64,000 bases of DNA from CAIUSP01 sp964594365. GTDB lineage: Bacteria; Actinomycetota; Thermoleophilia; Solirubrobacterales; 70-9. The stretch is from NCBI GenBank assembly GCA_964594365.1, contig CAZQMB010000004.1, positions 32,420 through 96,419 of the forward strand, written 5' to 3'. Position 1 is the first letter of the stretch. Every line of letters starts with the position of its first letter. The notes under the pieces are model-generated. The model searched no databases. It was not told where the DNA came from and saw only the letters and a list, made by a program, of their open reading frames with translations. Positions 1 to 7,920 of this stretch are shown here, one piece after another. A program made the position numbers and the translations under genes.

Positions 1-1
1 T

Positions 2-730
2 CAGGGCTACAACACCACCGGAGACATCCAGATCTCGGTCCAGTACCTGGTCTACGCGATTCGCCAGACATATGCGATGGCTGGCCGCAAGGTCGCCGTG
101 TTCGGCATCAGTCAGGGTGCTCTGCTTCCGAGGATTGCCCTGACCTACTGGAAGGATCTGCGGACCAAGGTCACGGACGTGATCGGAGCTGCCGGGACCC
201 ATCACGGGACGAACGTTATCGGGAGCACCTGCACCGCTTCTGCGCCGTGTCCGCCCGCTGGCTGGCAGCAGAAGAAGGGCTCGAAGCTGCTCCGTGCGCT
301 CAACTCACAGCGGGACGAGACACCCGGCAAGAGCGTTGGCTGGACCACTATCCGCTCGCTCAGCGATCAGACCGTCAAGCCGGTGACCAAGAACGCCAAG
401 ACCTCTTCCTCAGCGCTGCAAGGGGCCACGAACATCCTGATCCAGGATATCTGCAAAGGCAGGACCGTCTCACACATCGGTACAGCGCTCGACTCGGTCA
501 CATTCGCCGCAATCCAGGACGCCATCGACCACCCCGGTCCCGCGAAGATCAAGCGTCTGCCTCGCTCTCAGGCCTTCTGCGCCAACCGGTACGCGCCTCC
601 CTTCGAGAACGCCGAAGGCGACATCCTCGTTGGCCTCGCCAACGGGGTCACTGGCGGTAACCAGACGAGCACCCCTCGGGTCTCAGCCGAACCGGCTGTG
701 GACGCCTGGTTCCGCAAGATCCACCGCTGA
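2..730 (+). CDS. CalB-like secreted lipase, 5'-truncated by the window edge
   Basis: The reading frame is open from base 2, so the N-terminus and start lie outside the window. The protein resembles Candida antarctica lipase B, an alpha/beta hydrolase acting on esters. Matching landmarks in order are a helix like CalB's pre-nucleophile helix, the nucleophile elbow GISQG (Ser at 110-112, compare TWSQG), SDQTVKP for the acid residue (compare ATDEIVQP), and SHIG for the catalytic His. A Cys just before that His and one in QAFCANRY match CalB's Cys216-Cys258 disulfide. The family is normally exported, but the signal peptide cannot be seen here. It converges with the next gene, 18 bases apart. The fold call is firm; substrate is unknown. 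Confidence 0.8.
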   Translation, partial: QGYNTTGDIQISVQYLVYAIRQTYAMAGRKVAVFGISQGALLPRIALTYWKDLRTKVTDVIGAAGTHHGTNVIGSTCTASAPCPPAGWQQKKGSKLLRALNSQRDETPGKSVGWTTIRSLSDQTVKPVTKNAKTSSSALQGATNILIQDICKGRTVSHIGTALDSVTFAAIQDAIDHPGPAKIKRLPRSQAFCANRYAPPFENAEGDILVGLANGVTGGNQTSTPRVSAEPAVDAWFRKIHR

Positions 731-748
731 GCCTGGATCCGAGCTGCC

Positions 749-1747
749 TTAGAGGCCGTTCAACTCCCTCGCAGCCCCGATCGCGTCGCCGGTGCCGAGG
801 AAATCCACCGCCAGGATGTTCGGCAGCCTGCCGCGCACCGTCCGACATGCCTTGGCTCTCGCTACCAGCGCGGATCGGGTGTTGACCAGTGCGGCATCCT
901 CGATACTCGGTACCGGAGGAAACACGTCGCGGGATATCCAGTGGTTCATCAGGAAGAGATTGCCCACGTCGCCCCCTCGTCTGGCGGCGCAACTCGAGGC
1001 CAGCGATTCGGGATCGAGGAGCTCGGAGGGCAGCTCGTAGCTCCAGTCCGTCTCTCGCATCAAACCCGAATACGCGAGGTGGTACCAAGGGACATCACCT
1101 ACGTCAGTCTGAGCGAACACTACGACGCGGCGCCCTGATCTGATCATCGATCCCAAGGTCGGCCAACGGCCGGTGCCGCCCGTGTAGACGTACCTCGACA
1201 AACCACTCGCACGAACAGCGCTCGCGAAGTCGTCCGGAGCAATGTAGTCCTCGTTGATCAACACGACCACCTCGCGCGGATGCCTGCGCAGGAAGTTGGT
1301 GAAGTAGCGCAGGCCTGAGGTGAGTTTGGTCGCTCCGAACTGACACAGGACGTGACACAGGTAGGTCGAGGTATCGGGAAATGCCGAGGGATCCTCTACG
1401 GAGTCCACACCGTTCGGATTCAGTACGTTCGGTGCGGGTCTGCCGTAGTGGGTGTCGATGAGAAAGGCTCTCGCGCCGCGCTTGAGCTGATCGGGGATCG
1501 CGAACGTCTGATGAGGGAGACCAAAGCCTGCCTGCGAGGCTGACATCGAGTTGTGAGTCCCGACGAGCACTACCCGGTCGAGACTGCGTCCACAGAGCTT
1601 CGAGGACCCGTTACACGGAAGAGGCTTCTTGGCCTCGGCTACTCCGGTCGGAGTAATCGAACAGAATCCAAGCACGACGAGACACCCGACTATGGCCCCA
1701 GTGAGCCATTTTCCCGGTCTATGCAGCACTCGCCCGATCCCCACCAT
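749..1747 (-). CDS. PI-PLC X-like phosphodiesterase, membrane-anchored or secreted
   Basis: A protein of 332 residues with an N-terminal hydrophobic segment (about 16-36) that is a signal peptide or anchor. It is followed by the PLC-like phosphodiesterase core: GTHNSM around residue 65 supplies the first catalytic His, and RGARAFLIDTHYG around 90-101 supplies the metal-site acid and a further His. Bacterial members cleave phosphodiesters of inositol lipids or related molecules outside the cell. Several Cys in the exported part suggest disulfides. It lies downstream of tRNA-Lys and converges with the lipase gene, so two probable extracellular lipid-acting enzymes meet tail to tail. The superfamily is clear, the substrate is not. 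Confidence 0.72.
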   Translation of the reverse strand: MVGIGRVLHRPGKWLTGAIVGCLVVLGFCSITPTGVAEAKKPLPCNGSSKLCGRSLDRVVLVGTHNSMSASQAGFGLPHQTFAIPDQLKRGARAFLIDTHYGRPAPNVLNPNGVDSVEDPSAFPDTSTYLCHVLCQFGATKLTSGLRYFTNFLRRHPREVVVLINEDYIAPDDFASAVRASGLSRYVYTGGTGRWPTLGSMIRSGRRVVVFAQTDVGDVPWYHLAYSGLMRETDWSYELPSELLDPESLASSCAARRGGDVGNLFLMNHWISRDVFPPVPSIEDAALVNTRSALVARAKACRTVRGRLPNILAVDFLGTGDAIGAARELNGL

Positions 1748-1889
1748 GGGACACAGTCTAGACGCGGAACCTCCCTGTCACGCGATCAACGAACGGGCGC
1801 CATAGTAGCCACAGGCTGCGGCAGCGAGGCCGTATCCAGCGGCAACTCCCGCAGAGCCACCGGCGACCACCAAGAAGGGGGTCATCGAG

Positions 1890-1962
1890 TGGGCCGTGAA
1901 GGATTCGAACCTTCGACCTTGAGATTAAGAGTCTCCTGCTCTACCAACTGAGCTAACGGCCC
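1890..1962 (-). tRNA. tRNA-Lys (CTT)
   Basis: A full cloverleaf can be drawn on the minus strand: a 7-bp acceptor (GGGCCGT with ACGGCCC), D arm, anticodon loop CTCTTAA giving anticodon CTT, AGGTC variable region, and T arm with TTCGAAT. The discriminator is A at 1890, and CCA is not encoded. The anticodon stem has a G27-A43 mismatch at its top. It reads the Lys codon AAG, the main Lys codon in GC-rich genomes. Confidence 0.95.
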
Positions 1963-1972
1963 CTGTTCTGGT

Positions 1973-1990
1973 TTCCCGATGCTCCGGGAA
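1973..1990 (-). terminator. hairpin after the TPR gene, possible terminator
   Basis: A perfect 6-bp inverted repeat (TTCCCG with CGGGAA, 6-base loop) lies 45 bases after the TPR stop and just before tRNA-Lys on the same strand. It has no U-tract, which is common in GC-rich genomes. Position fits a terminator for the long minus-strand run, but the stem is short. Confidence 0.35.
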
Positions 1991-2034
1991 TCACACGGTT
2001 GGGGATTATAGGTAGCGCTCGGTAACGGCAGGGA

Positions 2035-2841
2035 TCAGGGAGTGCCCAGCGGGGATCCGCCGAAGCCTCCACCACTGAGTGGATTCGAGCCACCGGCGCC
2101 AGCGCCGCCTGATTGAGCTTGAGCCTTCGACTCGGTGACCACCTGCTTCTCGAATGCCTTCGCGGACTTCTCCACCTGATCGAACTGTTTGCTCAGTTCC
2201 TTCCGATCACCAGCGGGGGCCTTCGCGAGGGCTTGGGAAACGGTGCGCTGGGCTGCTGCGAAGTCACCGGCGTAGAACAGGTAGACAGCGAGGTTGTTCA
2301 GATTGCCGACGGTCGGGTTCTGGTCGACCGCGACTTCTTGAGCCTCCGCTGCGTTCTCCACATCGATCCTGGCGTCGGCTGCGCTCGAGGAAGACTGCGC
2401 CATCAAGAAGAAACTGTTGGCGAGCTGGAGCGCAAGGCCGGAGTCCGGCCTCTTGGGATTCCCTTTCAGGTAGAGGTCCCATTGGTCCGCAGCGAGGTTG
2501 TAGGAAGTGGATGCTTCGGGTGTTGCGGTGGACTGACCGGTCTGAGGGTCGACCTCGAGTTGCTGGTTTCCACGCTGGATGTAGAGACTGACCAGATCGA
2601 GCCGGGCAGCCTCGTTGTCGGGGTTGGTCTTCAAGGCGGCCTGTGCCGTCTGGATCTCCTTGGCATAGATCTCGCTGCTGTCCTGCTCGCTGTCGCGCAG
2701 TCCCAGCGCATCCAACAGACCGCCAGTGGCGTCCGAGCCGATTCCGAAGAAGAGCAAGCCGCCGCCGAGCAAAATGGCGAGAGTCGAGTAGATGACCTTG
2801 ATCGCGGCACGTCTGCCTGGACTCTGTAGATCGAAGAGCAT
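2035..2841 (-). CDS. membrane-anchored TPR-like protein
   Basis: A protein of 268 residues with one transmembrane segment (about 16-36), then an alpha-helical region rich in Ala, Gln and Asp that reads like degenerate tetratricopeptide repeats, for example the stretches around residues 60-95 and 165-205. The tail is a Gly/Ser/Pro-rich low-complexity segment. TPR domains hold protein complexes together; no enzyme motif is present. It follows tatC by 9 bases and is the last gene of the tatA-tatC run, so it may help with export or envelope assembly, but that is inferred only from position. Confidence 0.6.
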   Translation of the reverse strand: MLFDLQSPGRRAAIKVIYSTLAILLGGGLLFFGIGSDATGGLLDALGLRDSEQDSSEIYAKEIQTAQAALKTNPDNEAARLDLVSLYIQRGNQQLEVDPQTGQSTATPEASTSYNLAADQWDLYLKGNPKRPDSGLALQLANSFFLMAQSSSSAADARIDVENAAEAQEVAVDQNPTVGNLNNLAVYLFYAGDFAAAQRTVSQALAKAPAGDRKELSKQFDQVEKSAKAFEKQVVTESKAQAQSGGAGAGGSNPLSGGGFGGSPLGTP

Positions 2842-2850
2842 CGTCTAAGG

Positions 2851-3624
2851 CTAGCCGGGGTCGGGCGTCGCTGTCGGGGGGTCATTCGCTTTTTCCGGCT
2901 GGGGACTGCCGGCAACACGGGCGAGGAGGATGCTGCCCTCGTAGAGCAGGTAGAGGGGCACCATCGAGATCAGCATCGTGACCGGATCGGTGCCTGGAAG
3001 GAGCATTGCGATCACGGCGATCACCAGGACCGCGTACCGGCGATAGCGCGCCAGCATGTCCGGCGTGGTCACGCCCAGACGGGTCAGGGCGAGGATCACG
3101 ACCGGCACCTGGAACAGGACGCCGAGCGAGAGGAGGGTGAGGCCGAAGAAGGAGTAGTAGTCCTTGGCCCGCACCTCGATCTTGAATTCCGTCGCGTTGA
3201 AGCCGAGCAGGAACTTGGTGGCTGCGGGCATCACCGCGAAGTAGGCGAAAGCAACTCCGGCGAGGAACAGCACTGGAATCAGGACGACCATGGGTTTCGC
3301 CACGTGGCGCTCGCGTGGAGTGAGCGCGGGGAGTATGAAGGCGTAGGTCTGGTAGAGGATTACCGGGAGGCTGATCACCAGGGCTGCATAGGCGGCGACG
3401 GTGATCGTGGTGATGAATGGCTCACCGACGGCGAAGGTGATGGGCTGAAACCCGTCGGGCAGGGGACGGTTGGCAATCTCCAGCACGAGATCGCTCTGCC
3501 AGATACAGAGGCCGAGCGCGACGAGGAATACGGCTATGCAGACGATGAGACGAAAGCGGAGTTCGTCCAGATGCTCGACCAGCGTGAACTGGTCGTCCGG
3601 TGATGCCGGCTTGATCTTCGGCAT
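2851..3624 (-). CDS. tatC: twin-arginine translocase subunit TatC
   Basis: TatC is the multi-spanning receptor that binds twin-arginine signal peptides and exports folded proteins. This 257-residue protein starts with the family signature around HLDELRFRL (about residues 18-26). It has six predicted transmembrane helices and the conserved periplasmic loop with PALTPRER (about 115-122). Length is normal. Its start overlaps the tatA stop in a TGATG junction, so the two are probably translated together. The Rieske protein encoded upstream in the same run carries a twin-arginine signal and is a likely client. Confidence 0.96.
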   Translation of the reverse strand: MPKIKPASPDDQFTLVEHLDELRFRLIVCIAVFLVALGLCIWQSDLVLEIANRPLPDGFQPITFAVGEPFITTITVAAYAALVISLPVILYQTYAFILPALTPRERHVAKPMVVLIPVLFLAGVAFAYFAVMPAATKFLLGFNATEFKIEVRAKDYYSFFGLTLLSLGVLFQVPVVILALTRLGVTTPDMLARYRRYAVLVIAVIAMLLPGTDPVTMLISMVPLYLLYEGSILLARVAGSPQPEKANDPPTATPDPG

Positions 3625-3884
3625 CAGGACTTCTTGTCGGAGACGACTTCGCCCTGCACGGGCTCGTCGTCCGGGGCTGGATCCCCCGAGCTCGACGTGC
3701 CTGCGAGTTCACGGCTCTCCGGGCTGCCCGGAGAATCCTCACGGTTCTTCCCTGTGACCGAGCTGCGGAACTCCCTGATGCCTCGACCCATCGAGCGGCC
3801 GAGTTCAGGCAGACGTTTCGGCCCGAAGATGATCAGGACGATGATCAGGACGATCGCGATTTCGAGCGGTCCGATATTGGGCAT
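3624..3884 (-). CDS. tatA: twin-arginine translocase subunit TatA
   Basis: An 86-residue protein with the TatA/TatB layout: a single N-terminal transmembrane helix, the FGPKRLPELGRSMG hinge and amphipathic helix (about 20-35), and a charged, disordered tail. TatA forms the protein-conducting part of the Tat exporter. The FGP hinge and short length fit TatA better than TatB, and no separate tatB is seen, so this may be a minimal TatAC system as in Gram-positive bacteria. It is followed directly by tatC. Confidence 0.93.
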   Translation of the reverse strand: MPNIGPLEIAIVLIIVLIIFGPKRLPELGRSMGRGIREFRSSVTGKNREDSPGSPESRELAGTSSSGDPAPDDEPVQGEVVSDKKS

Positions 3885-3952
3885 GAGTCAATCGTAGCGT
3901 GGTCATACGTCCCTGCGTGACAGGACCTCACCCAGAGAGCGGGTGCGGGCGC

Positions 3953-4519
3953 CTAGCGATCGAAGTTGAGGTGGAACCTGCTGGGCGTGGGCTCGCCCTG
4001 GCCCTGATACTTCGAGCCCATCTCACCGCTGCCATATGGATGTTCGACCGGCTGATCCATGCGCATGAACGACATCTGGCCTATCGGCATCCCGTGATAG
4101 ATGGTTATCGGGAGGTTCGCGAGGTTGGAGAGCTCGAGGGTGATGTTTCCTTCGAAGCCTGGATCGACGAACCCCGCAGTCGAGTGGATGACCAGGCCGA
4201 GCCGGCCCAGTGAACTCTTCCCCTCCAGGCGGGACACGAGATCGTCGGGGAGCCTCACCCGCTCGAGTGTCTGTCCGAGAACGAACTCGCCGGGGTGCAG
4301 TACGAACGGCTCATCGTCGGAGATCTCGACCTTCTCGGTGAGATCGTCGGTCGGTTTCCGGACGTCTATGTATGGATACCGGGAGTTGTGGAAGACCCGA
4401 AAACTCCTGTCCACCCTGACGTCGTAACTCGACGGCTGCACCAACGACTCGTCGTAAGGATCGATGACCAGGCGGCCGGCCTCGATTTCCTGCTTGATCG
4501 TCCGATCACTCAGAACCAT
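3953..4519 (-). CDS. dcd: dCTP deaminase, possibly dUMP-forming
   Basis: Dcd converts dCTP to dUTP, or directly to dUMP in bifunctional members, feeding thymidylate synthesis. The 188-residue protein begins with VLSDRTIKQEIE and carries GKSSLGRLGL and the active-site block STAGFVDPGFEG followed by TLEL. Length and layout are close to the trimeric bifunctional enzymes known from actinobacteria. Which of the two activities it has cannot be decided by reading alone. It lies between the polyprenyl synthase and tatA with short gaps on the same strand. Confidence 0.93.
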   Translation of the reverse strand: MVLSDRTIKQEIEAGRLVIDPYDESLVQPSSYDVRVDRSFRVFHNSRYPYIDVRKPTDDLTEKVEISDDEPFVLHPGEFVLGQTLERVRLPDDLVSRLEGKSSLGRLGLVIHSTAGFVDPGFEGNITLELSNLANLPITIYHGMPIGQMSFMRMDQPVEHPYGSGEMGSKYQGQGEPTPSRFHLNFDR

Positions 4520-4572
4520 GGCGCGAGTCTATTCACCGATGAGGTGGAAGGAGGGCACGTAGGCAAGATCGG

Positions 4573-5556
4573 CTAGGAGTAGCGCTCGACGACGCCGTCG
4601 GCGATCATCGAGAACAGTCTGACCTCCTCGGGGTCGAGCCCAGCCGAGCCGAGCGTGGCCTTCGCGGCGTCGATCTCCTCCCGAGCCCTCGCTCGGACCC
4701 GGTCGGTTGCGCGGGTCGCGACGATCCGCTGGCAGACCGTGGCGGCTGAATCCTCATCGAGCCCCTCGAGACCGTTTGCGGCGATCTCGGGATCGATCTC
4801 CCGCGCCCAGATCAACGGCAATGTCACCGTGCCGTCGAGCAAATCGGTGCCGATCGCCTTGCCGGTCCGCTCGGGAGGACCGACGACATCGAGCACATCG
4901 TCGAGCAGCTGGAAGGCGAGGCCGATCCGGGATCCGAACTCGGCAAGCTCGGCGACGCCGGTCTCGGACGTGGACCGCTTCCCGACCCGACACGAGGCCT
5001 CGAACAGTCGAGCGGTCTTCAGGGAGCACCGGTGGAAGTAATCGTGCTCGCTGAGACCGAGATCGTATGCACCCTCACGCTGTGCCAGCTCTCCCCGTGC
5101 GAGCGAGGTAGAGGCAGCAGCCAGCGTATGGATCGCTTCTTGATCGCCGACCGCCGCAAGCTCGGCGAATGCCCTCGACAAGAGGAAATCGCCGACCGCT
5201 GTGGCCCGATCGCGGCCGGATCTCGCGAGGACGGTCGGCTGCCCACGCCGGACGGGGGCTGAATCGAGCACATCGTCATGGACGAGAGTTGCCATGTGGA
5301 TCAGCTCCACCGCCGTCGCTGCCGCTACAGCCCGATCATCGGCCTGCGGCCCAGCGCAGAGGAGCACCAAGAGGGGTCGGAGCCTCTTGCCGCCCGCCCG
5401 CAGCGTGGCTTCGGCGTCCTCACCGACCCTCGACCCGTGTCCCGACGCCAATTCAGCAAGACGCTCCTCGACTCGGCCGAGCGCACGGGGGAGCCAAGGA
5501 TCGGCAGCGTCCATAGCCGCGGTCACCGGCGCCGGTATTGCGGACTTGCGGCTCAA
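4573..5556 (-). CDS. polyprenyl diphosphate synthase for the menaquinone tail
   Basis: This enzyme lengthens allylic diphosphates with isopentenyl diphosphate to make the isoprenoid side chain of menaquinone. The 327-residue protein has both Asp-rich motifs: HDDVLD (93-98) and LLDDVLD (217-223). It also has the flanking RRGQPT, KTARLF (around 180) and GKAIGTDLLDG segments. The start is TTG at 5556, overlapping the menG stop as TTGA, so translation is probably coupled. Product length (C35-C45) cannot be read with certainty. Its neighbour menG acts on the product of the next pathway steps, which supports a menaquinone role. Confidence 0.9.
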   Translation of the reverse strand: MSRKSAIPAPVTAAMDAADPWLPRALGRVEERLAELASGHGSRVGEDAEATLRAGGKRLRPLLVLLCAGPQADDRAVAAATAVELIHMATLVHDDVLDSAPVRRGQPTVLARSGRDRATAVGDFLLSRAFAELAAVGDQEAIHTLAAASTSLARGELAQREGAYDLGLSEHDYFHRCSLKTARLFEASCRVGKRSTSETGVAELAEFGSRIGLAFQLLDDVLDVVGPPERTGKAIGTDLLDGTVTLPLIWAREIDPEIAANGLEGLDEDSAATVCQRIVATRATDRVRARAREEIDAAKATLGSAGLDPEEVRLFSMIADGVVERYS

Positions 5557-6314
5557 GAGTCGGAAGCCGGGCCTGAGCGCGTTGCCGAGTGCAGCGCGAT
5601 TATCCCTCCGGCGACCAGGACCCAGCGGATGTCCTCGAAGCCGGCGGCGTCGAGTTTGCCGGCGAGGGTCCGAGGATCCGGGAAGGTCTTCACCGACTCC
5701 GGGAGATACGTGTAGGCATCGGGATCACCAGCGACCCTTCCAAGGGCTGGCACGGCTCGATCGAACCAGAGACCGAAGAAGCTCGCCATCGGCTCGCGAA
5801 CCGGACGGGTGATCTCGAGGATCACCAACCTCCCTCCCGGACGCAGCACACGAGCCATCTCGGCGATGCCCTTGTCGAGATCGGCCAGGTTCCGAGCTCC
5901 GAATCCGATCGTGACCGCGTCGAAGCTCGCATCGGCGAAAGGAAGCTCGAGAGCGTCAGCCCAGGAGAACTCGACCCCCAGTCCGCGCTCGCCGCCCTTC
6001 TCACGGGCCTTCTCCAGCATCGGCTCAGAGAAGTCGACCCCGACCACTCGGCCGTCCGGCCCGATCCGCTCACGCAGAGCGAGCGCGATGTCTCCGGTCC
6101 CGGTGCAGAGATCCAGCGCATCCGAGCCGGGCTGAACCCTGCTCAGCTCGACCGCGCGATCTCGCCACTCGTGGTGGAGTCCGGCGGTCATCGCGGAATT
6201 CATCAGGTCGTAGACCCCTGAGATGCGATCGAACATGCCACGGACCTCGTCGGCGAACTCGGCCGAATCGCGCGATGGTCGACCTCCCGATGATGAGGTG
6301 GCCTCAGGCGTCAC
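5553..6314 (-). CDS. menG: demethylmenaquinone methyltransferase (MenG/UbiE family)
   Basis: MenG carries out the last step of menaquinone synthesis, SAM-dependent methylation of demethylmenaquinone. The 253-residue protein has the SAM-binding motif LDLCTGTGDIAL (about 67-78), VVGVDFSEPML, and the UbiE signature FDAVTIGFGARNL (about 134-146) with GGRLVILEITRP further on. The start is GTG at 6314. A 30-residue Ser/Asp-rich N-terminal leader precedes the usual family start. It sits between the cytochrome bc genes, whose complex oxidises menaquinol, and the polyprenyl synthase. In this organism menaquinone is the more likely substrate than ubiquinone. Confidence 0.92.
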   Translation of the reverse strand: MTPEATSSSGGRPSRDSAEFADEVRGMFDRISGVYDLMNSAMTAGLHHEWRDRAVELSRVQPGSDALDLCTGTGDIALALRERIGPDGRVVGVDFSEPMLEKAREKGGERGLGVEFSWADALELPFADASFDAVTIGFGARNLADLDKGIAEMARVLRPGGRLVILEITRPVREPMASFFGLWFDRAVPALGRVAGDPDAYTYLPESVKTFPDPRTLAGKLDAAGFEDIRWVLVAGGIIALHSATRSGPASDS

Positions 6315-6335
6315 GCTCGAACCTCGCTACCGGCG

Positions 6336-7037
6336 CTATCGAAGCGACGCCAGATATTCGGTGAGAGCGTCGAGCTTCTTCTTCGGCAAGCCCGCATAAG
6401 AAGGCATGATGCCGGGCCCGATGTAGAGGGACCGGGCGATCGTGGCCCGAGGAAGACGCAGTCCGATCTCGGTCAATTCAGGTCCGGGGCCATGGTTCCC
6501 GTTCTCCCCGATCTGGTGGCATGCAAGGCAACCTGACTGAGCGGTGACCAACTTGCCTTCCTCGAGAGACGGTGGAACCTTCGCTTCGATCTCGGTCGGC
6601 GAACCTGCGTTGGCGCCGAGGAAGGTCAGGTACGCCATCGCGATGATCACGAAGAACCCGCTGATAGCTGCGATCGGTCGCCGGGTCAGGCGCCGCTCGG
6701 GGTTGCGGTCGTAGAACGGCAGCAGTAGCAGCAGGACCATGCACAGGGTCGGGATCCCGATCGTCGCGACCGGCGTCAACCATGGCGGCTTCAGAACCTT
6801 GAGCAACTCGAAGAGGAAGAAGAAGTACCACTCAGGCCGGGGTACGTAACTGGTGGTGGTCGGATCCGCCTTCGGTCCCTGCTCGGCACCGAGCATCAAC
6901 GACATCACGACGATGACCAGAGCGACCAGGACGAACATGACGCCATCCTTGGCGATCGCATAGGGGAAGAAGGGCTTCCCCTTCTTCTTCAGCTGCTCGT
7001 ACTCGCGGAGGTACTCCTCTTTCTCGTGGCGGTTCAT
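6336..7037 (-). CDS. qcrC: menaquinol-cytochrome c reductase cytochrome b/c subunit
   Basis: A fusion of the C-terminal half of cytochrome b (subunit IV-like) with a c-type haem domain, as in Bacillus QcrC. Residues 68-71 are the quinol-site PEWY motif in a helix that continues FFFLFELLK. Three transmembrane helices follow. GCLACH at 169-174 is the covalent haem site, and the Met of IMPSY (211) is the probable distal ligand. The haem domain faces outside. The start ATG overlaps the qcrB stop as ATGA. At 233 residues it is slightly shorter than typical QcrC. Confidence 0.93.
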   Translation of the reverse strand: MNRHEKEEYLREYEQLKKKGKPFFPYAIAKDGVMFVLVALVIVVMSLMLGAEQGPKADPTTTSYVPRPEWYFFFLFELLKVLKPPWLTPVATIGIPTLCMVLLLLLPFYDRNPERRLTRRPIAAISGFFVIIAMAYLTFLGANAGSPTEIEAKVPPSLEEGKLVTAQSGCLACHQIGENGNHGPGPELTEIGLRLPRATIARSLYIGPGIMPSYAGLPKKKLDALTEYLASLR

Positions 7038-7906
7038 CCGACATCCTTACGACGAAGGGACTTCGGCTTGCTCGCGTGGACCCAAGGCGGCGCGGTGGTG
7101 CCGAGCTTGACCACCAGGAAGAGGTGCGCGCCGATCAATCCGATGATCAGGCCGGGCACCAACAGCATGTGGATCGCGTAGAAGCGCTGGATCGTGGTGG
7201 CGCCGATCTCGGGACCGGCCCTGAGGAAGTCGGCGAGATACGGGCCTACGAAGGGACCGCTCGCCGTGATGTTGTTCGCCACCTCGGTTGCCCAGAAGGA
7301 ACGCTGGTCGAACGGGAGCAGGTAACCGGTAAGACCCATGACCAAGGTGAGGATGATCAGCACGACCCCGATCACCCAGTTGAGCTCGCGCGGGTACTTG
7401 TAGGCGCCGAAGAAGAAGGTTCGGGCCATGTGCATGAAGATCAGGATGATCATCACGGTCGCACCCCACTTGTGCATTCCGCGGACGAACTCACCGAGGA
7501 ATACCTCGTTGGTCAGGTAGGTGATCGACGCATAGGCCTCGACAGGCGAAGGTGTGTAGTACATCGCGAGGAACACACCGGTGAGCGCCTGGCAGATGAA
7601 CGCGAACATCGTCGCCGAGCCCAGCGTGTAGAACCAGTTCGTCCCCTTCGGCACCTTGCGCAGCGCCAGGGCTGTGACGATGTTCGAGGCTCCGGTGCGC
7701 TCATCGACCCAACCGACTAGGTCGGCGGGAGAGTCCTTCAGCTTGCCCTTGAGATCCTCGGTCGCGGCCGAACCGTTCTTCTCCGCGGGTTGACGCAGAT
7801 CGACGATCCCGTTCCCATTGCCGTTCCCGTTCCCGTTCCCATTGCCCTCGCCGGGTTTGGCGGGACGACGAAGGGGGGGTGGAATGAGTTTCTCGATGTC
7901 GGGCAT
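7034..7906 (-). CDS. qcrB: menaquinol-cytochrome c reductase cytochrome b subunit (b6-type)
   Basis: This subunit holds the two b haems of the bc complex. The 290-residue protein has a soluble N-terminus of about 90 residues that includes a Gly-Asn repeat (21-33), then four transmembrane helices. The haem-ligand His pairs are 145/159 and 246/261. Spacings of 14 and 15 are those of cytochrome b6 rather than mitochondrial cytochrome b. It is split from subunit IV, which lies in qcrC. It follows qcrA and precedes qcrC, the Bacillus gene order. Confidence 0.94.
   Translation of the reverse strand: MPDIEKLIPPPLRRPAKPGEGNGNGNGNGNGNGIVDLRQPAEKNGSAATEDLKGKLKDSPADLVGWVDERTGASNIVTALALRKVPKGTNWFYTLGSATMFAFICQALTGVFLAMYYTPSPVEAYASITYLTNEVFLGEFVRGMHKWGATVMIILIFMHMARTFFFGAYKYPRELNWVIGVVLIILTLVMGLTGYLLPFDQRSFWATEVANNITASGPFVGPYLADFLRAGPEIGATTIQRFYAIHMLLVPGLIIGLIGAHLFLVVKLGTTAPPWVHASKPKSLRRKDVG
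7811..7846. repeat. hexamer microsatellite encoding Gly-Asn dipeptides
   Basis: Six tandem hexamers (GTTCCC or ATTGCC on the plus strand) lie in the qcrB N-terminus and encode the run of Gly-Asn pairs at residues 21-33. The two hexamer forms differ by third-position bases, so the array is not freshly copied throughout. Copy number could vary without a frameshift. Confidence 0.85.
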
Positions 7907-7920
7907 TGTCGGTTCCTTCC

